DNA of 64,000 nt. It comes from Tessaracoccus oleiagri. GTDB lineage: Bacteria; Actinomycetota; Actinomycetes; Propionibacteriales; Propionibacteriaceae. The position numbers were made by a program, and so were the translations under genes. Within the stretch, counting starts at the first letter, position 1. Each line of letters opens with the position of its first letter. The notes below the pieces were generated by a model. The model was not told the DNA's origin, did not search any database, and worked only from the letters and a program-made list of their open reading frames with translations. This document shows positions 48,259-56,336 of the stretch, in pieces. Location of the stretch: assembly GCF_900103275.1 (NCBI RefSeq), contig NZ_FNGP01000004.1, forward strand, positions 1 through 64,000, in the 5' to 3' direction.

Positions 48259-48744
48259 ATGTCTGAGCCGAGATGGCTGACCGATGAGGAACAGGCGGCG
48301 TGGCAGCGGCTGGCCGCGATGCTGGAGTTGCTGCCGGCGGCGCTTGATGCCCATCTCGTCCGGAGCGCGGGGCTGACGCACTTCGAGTACTTCACGCTCG
48401 CGTCGCTGTCCGAGTCTCCGGGGCGTTACATGCACACCTCGGCCCTCGCCACGCTTACGCACGCGACCCTGCCGAGGCTGTCGCGGGTGCTGACCGGGCT
48501 CGAACGGAAGAAGCTGGTGCAGCGCCGGACGTGCCCCGAGGACAGGAGGTCGAAGGACGTGATCCTCACGGAGGAGGGGTGGGGCGCGGTCGTTCGCGCG
48601 GCCCCCGGCCACGTGGAGAAGGTGCGGGAACTGATCTTCGATCAACTCGAACCGGCCCAGGTGCCGCAACTCGCGGCCATCGCCTCGCAGATCCTCGCCC
48701 ACCTGGACCCGGAGGGCAAGGTCTTCGCGACGACGATGCGCTGA
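48259..48744 (+). CDS. MarR family transcriptional regulator
   Basis: A 161-residue MarR-type winged-helix protein. DNA-binding region is FEYFTLASLSESPGRYMHTSALATLTHATLPRLSRVLTGLERKKLVQRRTCPEDRRSKDVILTEEG with the usual wing. One Cys (RTCPEDRR) lies at the wing base and could sense oxidants, but this is inference. GGGGAGGAA precedes the ATG. It is divergent from the oxidoreductase-doxX operon and likely its repressor. Only 11 nt separate its stop from the convergent DinB gene. Confidence 0.88.
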   Translation: MSEPRWLTDEEQAAWQRLAAMLELLPAALDAHLVRSAGLTHFEYFTLASLSESPGRYMHTSALATLTHATLPRLSRVLTGLERKKLVQRRTCPEDRRSKDVILTEEGWGAVVRAAPGHVEKVRELIFDQLEPAQVPQLAAIASQILAHLDPEGKVFATTMR

Positions 48745-48755
48745 GGCCGGCATGG

Positions 48756-49325
48756 CTAGTCGTGACGTGCTCCCTCGGCCAGCTCGGTGACCCGGGCGAC
48801 GTGCGCTTCCCACCCGCCCTCGGGCTCCCACAGGTTGGTGTTGCCGTCGGTCAGTCCCGCCGCGCCGTCTACGGCCTCGCGCAGGATGTCGGCGTGCCCG
48901 GCGTGCCGGGCCACCTCCGCCAGGACGTGGACCAGCAGCCGGCCGAAGGTCGTGTCACCGGAGTCACCCCACCACTCGACGTGCCCCGGAGCGTCGAGAT
49001 CGAGCGAGACGACGGAGCGCTCCACTTCGTCGCCGACCGCACGGTAGAGGGCGATCAGCGACTCGGCGGTCTCGTCCGGGCAGGCGACGAAGTCGCCGTT
49101 GGGATCCGCGTCGAAGTCCACCCGGGGCAGGGCGAGACGAGAGGTCCGGCCCATGCTCTCCACCAGGTAGCCGTGCTCCACCAGGGCGCAGTGCTTGACC
49201 AGCCCGAGCAGGTTGGTCCCGGTCGGGGTGAGGGGTCTGCGGAGGTCGTACTCGCTGAGGCCCGTCGCCTTCCAGAGAAGGGCTTCGCGCTGGCTGCTCA
49301 GGTAGCGGGCGAGAGTGTCCTTCAT
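48756..49325 (-). CDS. DinB family (DUF664) protein
   Basis: A 189-residue four-helix DinB-like protein. Metal-ligand His motifs are LLGLVKHCALVEHGYL and LLVHVLAEVARHAGHADILRE, the DUF664 pattern. It probably acts as a mycothiol- or metal-dependent enzyme of unknown substrate. The start is placed at ATG 49325 (MKDTLARYL) because the ribosome-binding site AGGAGGT (49335-49340 region) is 9 nt away. The ATG at 49331 would be only 3 nt from it. Confidence 0.82.
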   Translation of the reverse strand: MKDTLARYLSSQREALLWKATGLSEYDLRRPLTPTGTNLLGLVKHCALVEHGYLVESMGRTSRLALPRVDFDADPNGDFVACPDETAESLIALYRAVGDEVERSVVSLDLDAPGHVEWWGDSGDTTFGRLLVHVLAEVARHAGHADILREAVDGAAGLTDGNTNLWEPEGGWEAHVARVTELAEGARHD

Positions 49326-49350
49326 GGACATGCGACCTCCGTGGGGTTGG

Positions 49351-51291
49351 TCAGCCCAGCGTAAGTCCGAGCCGGTCCAGAAGGGGCTGGAGTTCCGGAT
49401 CGCGCCCGCGGAAGGCCCGGTAGGTCTCCATGGGGTCGACGCCGCCGCCCGGCCCCAGCAGCGTGGCCCGGAAGTGGTCGCCGTTGGCGCGGGTGCCGCC
49501 GCCGTGCTCCTCGAACCAGGCCACGGCGTCCGCGTCGAGCACCTCGGCCCACGTGTAGCCGTAGTAGCTCGCGGCGTAGCCGCCGCCCCAGATGTGTGCG
49601 AAGTACTGGGTGCGGTACCGCGGGGGCACGAGTTCGTCGCGGAGGCCGTGACGGTCCAGGGCGGCCGCCTCGAAGTTCGCGACCTGCTCCGCGGAGGCGG
49701 GGAGGTCCTCGAGCGGGGTCGTGTGCCAGACGAAGTCCAGCACGGCCGCGATCAGCGCCTCGGCCTTCGCGTAGCCGAGCCCGAACTCGTTCGCCGACTT
49801 CAGCCGTTCGAGCCATTCGGCCGGCAGGACGCGCCCGGGCTGCCACGCCCAGTGCTCGTTCACCTGGCTGGGGAACTCGACGAAGTCGCGCGGCACGGCC
49901 GTGCCCGAACGGGAGGCGTACTTGGCCTTGCCGAAGAGCCCGTGGAGCGCGTGCCCGAACTCGTGGAACATGGTGATGACCTCGTCCCACGTGACGGTCG
50001 GCACGGCCCGCCGGTAGTTGCAGTTGTTCGTCACCACCGGCAGGTCACCGGTCAGGTCGGACTGCTCGACGAGTTGGGTCATCCATGCGCCGCCGTTCTT
50101 GGTGGGGCGCGCCCAGAGGTCCATCAGGAAGAGGCCCACCGGCGAGCCGTCGGCGTCGCCGATCTCGTAGACCTGGGCGTCCGGGACGTGGCCGGAGAGG
50201 TCCTCCCGCAGCCGGAAGGTGATGCCGTAGAGGTCGGTGGCCGCGTCGTAGGCGGCCTGCACGACACGCTCGACGGTCAGGTACTCGTCGAGTTCCGACT
50301 CGTCGAACGCGAAGCGCTCCTTGCGCAGCGCGCCCTCGACGAAGGTCCAGTCGGCTGCGGTGAACTCCGCGCCCGGGTTGAGTTCCGCGTACTTCTCGGC
50401 AAGCTCGCGAGCCTCGCCGCGGGCCTTGTCGAGCGCCGCCCGCGCCAGCGGCACGAGGATGGACTCGATGGCTTCGGTGGTCTTCGCGGTGCCCTCGGCG
50501 GCGACGAGGTCGGCGTGCGAGCGGAATCCGAGGAGCGCGGCGCGTTCCGCGCGGACCCGGGCCGTCTCGACGAGTACCTCGCGGGTGTCGAACTCGCCCA
50601 GCCCGCGGTCGAGCGAGGCGTCGAGCAGGCGGCGGCGGAGGCCCGCGTCCTCCAGCCGTGCCGCGATGGGCTGCTGCGTGGTGTTGACGAGTTCGATCGC
50701 ATACCCGCCATCGACGCGGAGGGCGTCGACCTCGGCGTCGGAGAGGCCGGCGAGCTCGTCGGCGTCCACCTTGAGCGTGGCGGCGTTGCGGGCCTCGCGG
50801 TTCAGCCGCTGGAACTGTGACGACAGCTCCGCCAGACGGCCATTGAGCTCTCGCAGCCGCTCCTGTTCGGCGTCGCCCAGCGCCACTCCGGCGCGCTCGA
50901 AGTCCCGCAGCAGCTCGTCGAGGTGGTAGTCGTCCTGCGCGTCCGCGGCGACCTCGCCGTCGTCGATGCGCCGGCGCAGCGAGACGAGCCGGTCGTAGAG
51001 CCCGCGGTCGAGCTGGATCGCGTCGTTGTGGGCGGCCAGGACCGGCGCGATGGCGTCGGCGACGGCGTCGATCTCGTCCGTCGCGTCCGAGGAGCGCACG
51101 GTGTAGAACGTCGAGAGGACGAGGTTCAGCGGGGCCCTCGCCTCCTCCCACGCCTGGAGCACGTTCGCGACCGTCGCCGGCGCAGGATCGTCGCGCAGCG
51201 CGGCGAGGGCGTCGCGCTGGTGGCGCATGGCGTCATCGATCTCGGCGCGGTAGCGCTGGGCGGTGTAGTCGGCGAAGGCGGGGAGCGTCAT
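49351..51291 (-). CDS. M3 family metallopeptidase (peptidyl-dipeptidase/oligopeptidase A type)
   Basis: A 646-residue zinc peptidase. The active site is HEFGHALHGLFG with the third ligand in the following helix (DFVEFPSQVNEHW), and NNCNYRR and GGYAASYYGYTWAEVLDADAV are family motifs. It degrades oligopeptides in the cytoplasm. ATG 51291 overlaps the ctaA stop (ATGA), so it is translationally coupled to haem A synthase, an unusual partner. A longer open frame up to 52218 is antisense-independent carry-over through ctaA and is rejected. Confidence 0.93.
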   Translation of the reverse strand: MTLPAFADYTAQRYRAEIDDAMRHQRDALAALRDDPAPATVANVLQAWEEARAPLNLVLSTFYTVRSSDATDEIDAVADAIAPVLAAHNDAIQLDRGLYDRLVSLRRRIDDGEVAADAQDDYHLDELLRDFERAGVALGDAEQERLRELNGRLAELSSQFQRLNREARNAATLKVDADELAGLSDAEVDALRVDGGYAIELVNTTQQPIAARLEDAGLRRRLLDASLDRGLGEFDTREVLVETARVRAERAALLGFRSHADLVAAEGTAKTTEAIESILVPLARAALDKARGEARELAEKYAELNPGAEFTAADWTFVEGALRKERFAFDESELDEYLTVERVVQAAYDAATDLYGITFRLREDLSGHVPDAQVYEIGDADGSPVGLFLMDLWARPTKNGGAWMTQLVEQSDLTGDLPVVTNNCNYRRAVPTVTWDEVITMFHEFGHALHGLFGKAKYASRSGTAVPRDFVEFPSQVNEHWAWQPGRVLPAEWLERLKSANEFGLGYAKAEALIAAVLDFVWHTTPLEDLPASAEQVANFEAAALDRHGLRDELVPPRYRTQYFAHIWGGGYAASYYGYTWAEVLDADAVAWFEEHGGGTRANGDHFRATLLGPGGGVDPMETYRAFRGRDPELQPLLDRLGLTLG

Positions 51292-52163
51292 CGGGTCTCG
51301 GCTTTCGTGGAGAAGAGCTGCCAGGCGACAGCGGCGGTCAGGAGGACGAGTCCCACCATATGCATCCACACGACGCTGATGGGGATCCCGAGGAAGTACT
51401 GCACGTAGCCGATCACGCCCTGGAGGAGCACGGTGCCGAACAGCACGGCGCTCACGCGCTGTGGGTACTGCAGCCGTGCGCGGTGGAACACGTAGACGCA
51501 CGCTGCGCTGAGGAAGAGGGCGAGCCACGCGCTGAGGGCGTGGACGCGCGCGATGGACTCGATGTCGAGCCCGTTGCGCGGGGCGTCCGCGTCGCCGGCG
51601 TGCGGGCCGGCGCCGGTGGTGAGCGTGCCGATCACGATGCTGACCATGGCGGCCACGAACGTGACGACGGTGAGGGCGCGGAGCCTGCCGCTGACGACGA
51701 CGGGCGCCCGCCGGTAGGCGAGTACGAGTGCCCTCACGCACAGCACGATGAGGACCACGGAGAGGACCAGGTGGATCCCGACGAGCGTGGGGTGGAGGTC
51801 CACCCAGACGGTGATGCCGCCGACCACGGCCTGCAGGATGATCCCGATGCCCACCGCGAGCGTGAGCCACCACAACTGCGACGCGCGGCCGAACGCCCGC
51901 CAGACCGTCACGAAGGCGCCGAGGGCGGCGACGATCAGGACGAAGGTCAGCAGGCGGTTGCCGAACTCGATGGCGCCGTGGATGCCGAGCTCGCCGTGCG
52001 GGACGAAGCTCTCGTCGGTGCAGCGCGGCCAGGTGGGGCAGCCGAGGCCCGAGCCGGTGAGCCGGACGATCGCGCCGGTGACGACGATCCCCATGTTGGC
52101 CACGAGCGAGATCCACAACCAGACGCGCGCGGCCTTCTCGCGCTTGGCCATCAGGAGGTCCAT
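51288..52163 (-). CDS. ctaA: Haem A synthase
   Basis: A 291-residue COX15/CtaA membrane enzyme converting haem O to haem A for cytochrome aa3. It has eight hydrophobic segments in two four-helix halves. The conserved opening is VVTGAIVRLTGSGLGCPTWPRC (a Cys pair region), followed by GIHGAIEFGNRLLTF with a haem-ligand His; HPTLVGIHLVL, RVHALSAWLALF and WMHMVGLVLL hold the other His. The start is placed at ATG 52163 with GAAAGG upstream; ATG 52151, overlapping the ABC permease stop (TGATG), is an equally fair alternative. Confidence 0.9.
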   Translation of the reverse strand: MDLLMAKREKAARVWLWISLVANMGIVVTGAIVRLTGSGLGCPTWPRCTDESFVPHGELGIHGAIEFGNRLLTFVLIVAALGAFVTVWRAFGRASQLWWLTLAVGIGIILQAVVGGITVWVDLHPTLVGIHLVLSVVLIVLCVRALVLAYRRAPVVVSGRLRALTVVTFVAAMVSIVIGTLTTGAGPHAGDADAPRNGLDIESIARVHALSAWLALFLSAACVYVFHRARLQYPQRVSAVLFGTVLLQGVIGYVQYFLGIPISVVWMHMVGLVLLTAAVAWQLFSTKAETR

Positions 52164-52909
52164 CGGAATACCTTTCGGGCGAGCCATGCGGCGAGGACGC
52201 ACCAGGCCGCCGTGACAAGTATGGGGACTAAGAGGACGTCGCCGCGGCTCGCCGCGCGGAACGTCTCACCGAGCGCCGCGGTCGGCAGGAGGGAGACCGG
52301 CAACTGGGACCAGGCCGGCAGGGCGGACACCGGAAGCAGGACGCCCAGGGGGAGTCCGGCGAGGTAGGCGACGTTGGCCAGGGCTAGCGTCGTCTCCGGC
52401 CGCAGCGAGCCTGCCATCGCGAGCCCGAGGCCCGTGAACGCGCCCATCGCCAGCACTGCCACGACCAGCGCGACGAGGCCGGCCAGCGGGTCGAGCACGG
52501 GGCGCCAGCCGAGCAGGAGGGCCGTCGCCGCCAGCAGGACCACCTGGCCCAGGGTGATGAGGGCGATGGAGAGTCCCTTGCCGGCGAGGATCCCCTCCTT
52601 GCCCAGGGGCGTGGCCGCGAGCCGCTCGAGGACGTTGTACCGCCGCTCGAAGCCGGTCGAGATCGCCAGCGTCGTCAGCCCCGAGGACCACATGACCATC
52701 GCGAACACCGACGGGGCCAGTTCCTGGAAGCCGAGGCCCACCCGGTCGGCGAGGTAGCGGCCGCCGATCAGCACGGCCATGGGGAACAGCAGCGCGAGGA
52801 TCAGCTGCTCGCCGTTGCGCAGGATGAGCCCGGCCTCCATGGCGGCGTGCGCGCGCAGCTGGCGACCCCGCGCGGCCGGTACGGGGCGGGGTGTGAAGTC
52901 CAGGCTCAA
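52151..52909 (-). CDS. ABC-2 type exporter permease
   Basis: A 252-residue permease with six hydrophobic segments and the ABC-2 pattern ERRYNVLERLAATPLGKEGILAGKGLSIALITLGQ. It corresponds to the Rv1457 position in Mycobacterium. It overlaps the ATPase gene (ATG within its last codons) and feeds into ctaA. Substrate unknown; this exporter pair next to ctaA is conserved in actinobacteria. Confidence 0.9.
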   Translation of the reverse strand: MSLDFTPRPVPAARGRQLRAHAAMEAGLILRNGEQLILALLFPMAVLIGGRYLADRVGLGFQELAPSVFAMVMWSSGLTTLAISTGFERRYNVLERLAATPLGKEGILAGKGLSIALITLGQVVLLAATALLLGWRPVLDPLAGLVALVVAVLAMGAFTGLGLAMAGSLRPETTLALANVAYLAGLPLGVLLPVSALPAWSQLPVSLLPTAALGETFRAASRGDVLLVPILVTAAWCVLAAWLARKVFRWTS

Positions 52910-53610
52910 CTCGTCTCCTCGGTGTGGAACAGGAAGGCTTCCTCCAGCGATCCGGTGTCGCGGGTGAGGTCGCCGACCCGGCCGTGCGCGCGGACCCGAC
53001 CCTTGTGCACGATGGCGACGTGGTCGGAGAGCTCCTCGGCCTCCTGCATGTTGTGCGTGGTGAGCAGCACCGCCACGCCCGCGTCGCGCACCCGTCGGAT
53101 CAGGTCCCAGGTGGTCTTACGGGCACGGGGGTCCAGGCCGGCGGTGGGCTCGTCGAGGAACACCAGCGCGGGTCGGCCGATCAGCGCGCCCGCGAGGTTG
53201 ACGGCCTGCTGCTGTCCCCCGGAGAGGCGGCGGTAGGGCGTGCCCGCGAACTCGTCGATGTCCAGCAGCGCCATCATTCCGTCCACCGGCTGCGGGTCTG
53301 CATAGAGCCTCGAGAGGTAGCCGAGCAGCCGCGACGGTGTGACCGCGGCCCACGCTCCGGTGGCCTGGGGCATGAGCCCGACCAGGTTCCTGGCCTCGTT
53401 GCTCCCCGGGGCGTGGCCGAAGACGGAGAGCTCGCCCGACTCGGGGGTGAGCAGTGCCGTCGCGCAGCGGATGAAGGTGGTCTTGCCCGCGCCGTTCGGG
53501 CCCAGCAGGGCGGTGACCCGGCCCGACTCCGCCTCGAGTGACAACCCGTCGAGCGCCTTCCTGGCGCCGAAACTGAGCCGCAGGTCCCTGGCGGACAAGG
53601 CGATGGTCAT
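52906..53610 (-). CDS. ABC exporter ATPase
   Basis: A 234-residue ABC ATPase (DrrA-like). Walker A GPNGAGKTTFIRC, signature LSGGQQQAVNLAG, Walker B LVFLDEPTAGLDPRA and H-loop TTHNMQEAEEL. First gene of the ABC-permease-ctaA-M3 peptidase unit, with a leaderless-type start. The same pair (Rv1458-Rv1457) sits next to ctaA and suf genes in Mycobacterium. Substrate unknown. Confidence 0.92.
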   Translation of the reverse strand: MTIALSARDLRLSFGARKALDGLSLEAESGRVTALLGPNGAGKTTFIRCATALLTPESGELSVFGHAPGSNEARNLVGLMPQATGAWAAVTPSRLLGYLSRLYADPQPVDGMMALLDIDEFAGTPYRRLSGGQQQAVNLAGALIGRPALVFLDEPTAGLDPRARKTTWDLIRRVRDAGVAVLLTTHNMQEAEELSDHVAIVHKGRVRAHGRVGDLTRDTGSLEEAFLFHTEETS

Positions 53611-53616
53611 TGCACA

Positions 53617-53622
53617 ACCCTA
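53617..53622 (-). promoter_or_regulatory. -10 element, leaderless start of the ABC exporter unit
   Basis: TAGGGT on the reverse strand, 6 nt before ATG 53610. Confidence 0.55.
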
Positions 53623-53687
53623 GGGCATCCGCGCAGTGCCCCCGAAGCCGCCTGCCGCCGAAAAGGGAGGAGGTTCGGGGCCCGCGT

Positions 53688-53808
53688 TATACTCACCGGA
53701 ACTGCCCGCGCCGCCACTGCGGCACAGCCACGAGGTGTGATTACCCCCGATGGAGCCTTCCAAACCGAGCCCTTCCGGACCCCCTGACGCAGCGAGCGGA
53801 GTCGCCTC
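53688..53808 (+). promoter_or_regulatory. Promoter and about 110-nt leader of the CNNM/CorC operon
   Basis: TATACT at 53688-53693 is a good -10; transcription from about 53700 leaves roughly 109 nt before GTG 53809. The leader is GC-rich and structured but matches no riboswitch class that I can recognise (M-box and yybP-ykoY elements were looked for). Remaining bases 53623-53687 show nothing else. Confidence 0.5.
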
Positions 53809-55185
53809 GTGACCGCCGCGGTGTTCACCCTCCTGCTCGGCCTCGTGGTGATCGCCCTGATCATCGCGGCCAACGGCTACTTCGTGGCGCAGGAATTCGC
53901 CTACATGTCGGTCGATCGCGCCCGACTGCGCGCGGCCGCGGCCGACGGCGACGCCCGCGCACGGAGCGCGCTCGAGATCACCCAGCGCACGTCGTTCATG
54001 CTCTCCGGTGCCCAGTTGGGCATCACCGTCACGGGCCTGATGATCGGCTACGTGGCCGAGCCCCTCGTCGGCTCCTCCCTGGGCACGATGCTCGGGGGAG
54101 TGGGCGTCCCGCGGGAGGTGAGCATCACCGTCGGCACCGTCCTCGCGCTGGCCATCTCGACCGTGGTCCAGATGATCTTCGGCGAGTTGTTCCCGAAGAA
54201 CTACACCATCGCCGCCCCGCTGCCGTCCGCCCTCGCGCTGGCGCGGTCCACGAGGATCTACCTGGCGCTGTTCGGCTGGCTCATCCGCTTCTTCGACTGG
54301 TCCGCCAACTCGCTGCTCAAGTTGCTGCGCATCGAGCCCGTGCACGACGTCGACTCCACCGCGACGGCCGCGGACCTGGAACACATCGTGTCCGCCTCCC
54401 GCGAGACGGGGGACCTCACCGACGAGCAGTTCCTCACCCTCGACCGGATGCTCGACTTCCCGGACCAGGACGTCGCACACGCGATGATCCCGCGGTCCCG
54501 GGCCGGGGTCGTGCACCCGACCACGACGGTCGCGGCGATCCGGGAACTGATGGCCGCCGAGCACACCCGGTACCCGGTGGTCGACGAGGGCCACAGCCCG
54601 GTCGGCGTCGTGCACATGCTCGACCTCCTGGACGACGCGCTGCCCGACGACGCCCCGGTCTCCTCGGTGATGCGCGAGCCGGTGGTGCTGCCCGAGTTGA
54701 TGGCGCTCCCCGACGCGGTGCAGGAGCTCCGCGCCCGCGATGAGCAACTCGCCTGCGTGGTCGACGAGTACGGCGGCTTCGCCGGCATCCTGACCATCGA
54801 GGACCTGGCCGAGGAGATCCTCGGCGACCTGACCGACGAGCACGACGCCGAGGACCAGGAGGAGATCACGCCCACCGCGCAACACGTGTGGGTGATCGAC
54901 GGCGACACGCACCTCGACGAGGTGGAGCGCGCCATCGGCCACGACGTCGCGCAGGGCGACTACGAGACGCTGGCCGGGCTGCTGATCGCCCATGTGGGTG
55001 ACTTCCCCGAGGAGGGGTCCACCCACGAGGTGGAGCTCCCCGTCGACCCGGGCGACTACGCGGAGGGCGACCGGCCCCTGCAGCGCCGGCTGCGGCTCAC
55101 CGTCGAGGAGGTCGACCGCCACGTGCCGAGTCTCGTGCGGGTCGAGCTCGTCGAGGACGAGCCGAGCGAGGGGGAGGACGCCTGA
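53809..55185 (+). CDS. CNNM/CorC-type (hemolysin C family) membrane protein with CBS domains
   Basis: A 458-residue protein: DUF21 membrane domain (about residues 1-200, with four helices and the NGYFVAQEFAYMSVDRARLRAAA opening), a CBS pair (about 220-345, including RYPVVDEGHSPVGVVHMLDLL) and a C-terminal CorC_HlyC domain (about 360-445). Family members transport or regulate Mg2+ or other divalent metals. GTG start has a weak GAGCGGAG. It overlaps the next, shorter paralogue (TGATG). Confidence 0.9.
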   Translation: MTAAVFTLLLGLVVIALIIAANGYFVAQEFAYMSVDRARLRAAAADGDARARSALEITQRTSFMLSGAQLGITVTGLMIGYVAEPLVGSSLGTMLGGVGVPREVSITVGTVLALAISTVVQMIFGELFPKNYTIAAPLPSALALARSTRIYLALFGWLIRFFDWSANSLLKLLRIEPVHDVDSTATAADLEHIVSASRETGDLTDEQFLTLDRMLDFPDQDVAHAMIPRSRAGVVHPTTTVAAIRELMAAEHTRYPVVDEGHSPVGVVHMLDLLDDALPDDAPVSSVMREPVVLPELMALPDAVQELRARDEQLACVVDEYGGFAGILTIEDLAEEILGDLTDEHDAEDQEEITPTAQHVWVIDGDTHLDEVERAIGHDVAQGDYETLAGLLIAHVGDFPEEGSTHEVELPVDPGDYAEGDRPLQRRLRLTVEEVDRHVPSLVRVELVEDEPSEGEDA

Positions 55186-56234
55186 TGCCCTGGTACGTCG
55201 TCACGGTGCTCACCGTCGTCATCATCGCGGTGTCCGCCTTCTTCGTCGTCGTGGAGTTCGCGCTCCTCGCCGCACGCCGCCATCGGCTCGAGGCGACCGC
55301 GGAGACGAGCCGGAGCTCGCGGGCCGCGCTGAGGGGCATGAACGAGCTGACCCTCATGCTGGCCGGCGCCCAGCTCGGCATCACTGCCGCCACCTTCGCG
55401 CTCGGCGCGATCACCAAGCCCGCCGTCCACCACGCCATGGTGCCCCTGCTGGAACTGCTCCGGCTCCCGACGGCGGTGGCCGACGGGGCCGCCTTCGTGC
55501 TCTCGCTGTTCGTCGTGACGTTCCTCCACCTCGTGATCGGGGAGATGGCCCCCAAGTCGTGGGCCATCGCGCACCCCGAGCCCGCAGCGCGGCTGGTCGC
55601 CCAGCCCGCCGGTTGGTTCGTCACGCTGCTCCGGCCGCTGCTGTTGTGGATCAACACGATGGCGAACGCGCTCGTGAGACGTACGGGGGTGGAGCCGGTC
55701 GATCGTGCGGCGGCCGGCGGTTACGACGCCGCGACGCTGCACGGCCTCGTCGAGCACTCCACCCAGGCCGGCGCCCTGGACGAGGCGTCCGGGGCCCAGC
55801 TCTCGCGGATCATCCGCTTCGGCTACGCCACGGTCGGTGAGCTCGTCAAGGGAAGGCGGGCCCCGGCGAGCGCCGTCGACCACGACGCCACGGTCGCCGA
55901 CGTGCAGCGCGCCGCCCGCGAGTCCGGGCACTTCCGCATCCTCCTGCGGCCCGATCCGGGCGCGACGGGTGGACGGCCCCTGCGGCTGGTCCACGTGCGC
56001 GACACGCTGCTGGCCAACCCGGCAGGCGAGGCGAGGCGGCTCTCGCGCGAGGTCCCACAGGTGCCGGAGTCCGCAACGCTGCAGGAAACCCTCGAGATCC
56101 TGCGGTCGGCCAAGCACCAGTTGGCCGTGGTCGTTCCCGACGACGGCCCGCCGCGCATCCTCGGGGTCGTGACCACCGCGGACCTGCTCGACGAGATCTG
56201 GCCCGCCCAGGGCGAGGACGCGGTCGCCGGCTGA
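55185..56234 (+). CDS. Second CNNM/DUF21-CBS membrane protein (short paralogue)
   Basis: A 349-residue paralogue of the upstream gene with the DUF21 membrane domain (VVEFALLAARRHRLEA, LTLMLAGAQLGITAATFALGAITKP, GEMAPKSWAI) and CBS domains, but no CorC_HlyC C-terminal domain. The two probably form a hetero-oligomer; this pair is common in actinobacteria. ATG overlaps the upstream stop. The gap to the suf promoter begins right after its stop. Confidence 0.88.
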   Translation: MPWYVVTVLTVVIIAVSAFFVVVEFALLAARRHRLEATAETSRSSRAALRGMNELTLMLAGAQLGITAATFALGAITKPAVHHAMVPLLELLRLPTAVADGAAFVLSLFVVTFLHLVIGEMAPKSWAIAHPEPAARLVAQPAGWFVTLLRPLLLWINTMANALVRRTGVEPVDRAAAGGYDAATLHGLVEHSTQAGALDEASGAQLSRIIRFGYATVGELVKGRRAPASAVDHDATVADVQRAARESGHFRILLRPDPGATGGRPLRLVHVRDTLLANPAGEARRLSREVPQVPESATLQETLEILRSAKHQLAVVVPDDGPPRILGVVTTADLLDEIWPAQGEDAVAG

Positions 56235-56262
56235 GGAACCGAGGCGTCCGCCCGCCGGGCAC

Positions 56263-56281
56263 TTAGGGGAGCCTTGCTTGA
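56263..56281 (+). promoter_or_regulatory. IdeR/DtxR-like iron box upstream of the suf operon
   Basis: TTAGGGGAGCCTTGCTTGA matches the 19-bp IdeR/DtxR consensus (TTAGGTTAGSCTAACCTAA) at 13 of 19 positions, including the 5' TTAGG and the AGCCT core. It suggests iron-responsive control of the suf operon on top of SufR. No binding has been shown. Confidence 0.6.
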
Positions 56282-56284
56282 ATT

Positions 56285-56311
56285 ACGTGACAAAATTGGA
56301 AAGGATCACGT
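56285..56311 (+). promoter_or_regulatory. Inverted repeat ACGTGA-N15-TCACGT, likely SufR operator/promoter of suf
   Basis: A perfect 6-bp inverted repeat with 15-nt spacer in an AT-rich stretch directly upstream of sufR. GTGACA inside the left arm could serve as -35 and TTTAGT/TATTCT downstream as -10, so a bound repressor would cover the promoter. The published SufR sites in other bacteria differ in sequence, so assignment to SufR is inference. Confidence 0.6.
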
Positions 56312-56336
56312 TTAGTTATTCTTTCAAGGAGAACCG

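Noticed and set aside
49351-52218. One 955-residue protein fusing the M3 peptidase frame with ctaA region
   Set aside because: The upper third has no domain and overlaps the clear ctaA frame; ATG 51291 with an ATGA overlap is the natural start.
53694-53808. M-box or yybP-ykoY riboswitch in the CNNM leader
   Set aside because: None of the conserved elements of those classes is visible; kept only as an unassigned leader.
53610-54743. 377-residue forward open frame overlapping the first CNNM gene
   Set aside because: Out of frame, Arg/His-rich shadow translation; the CNNM frame has clear domains.
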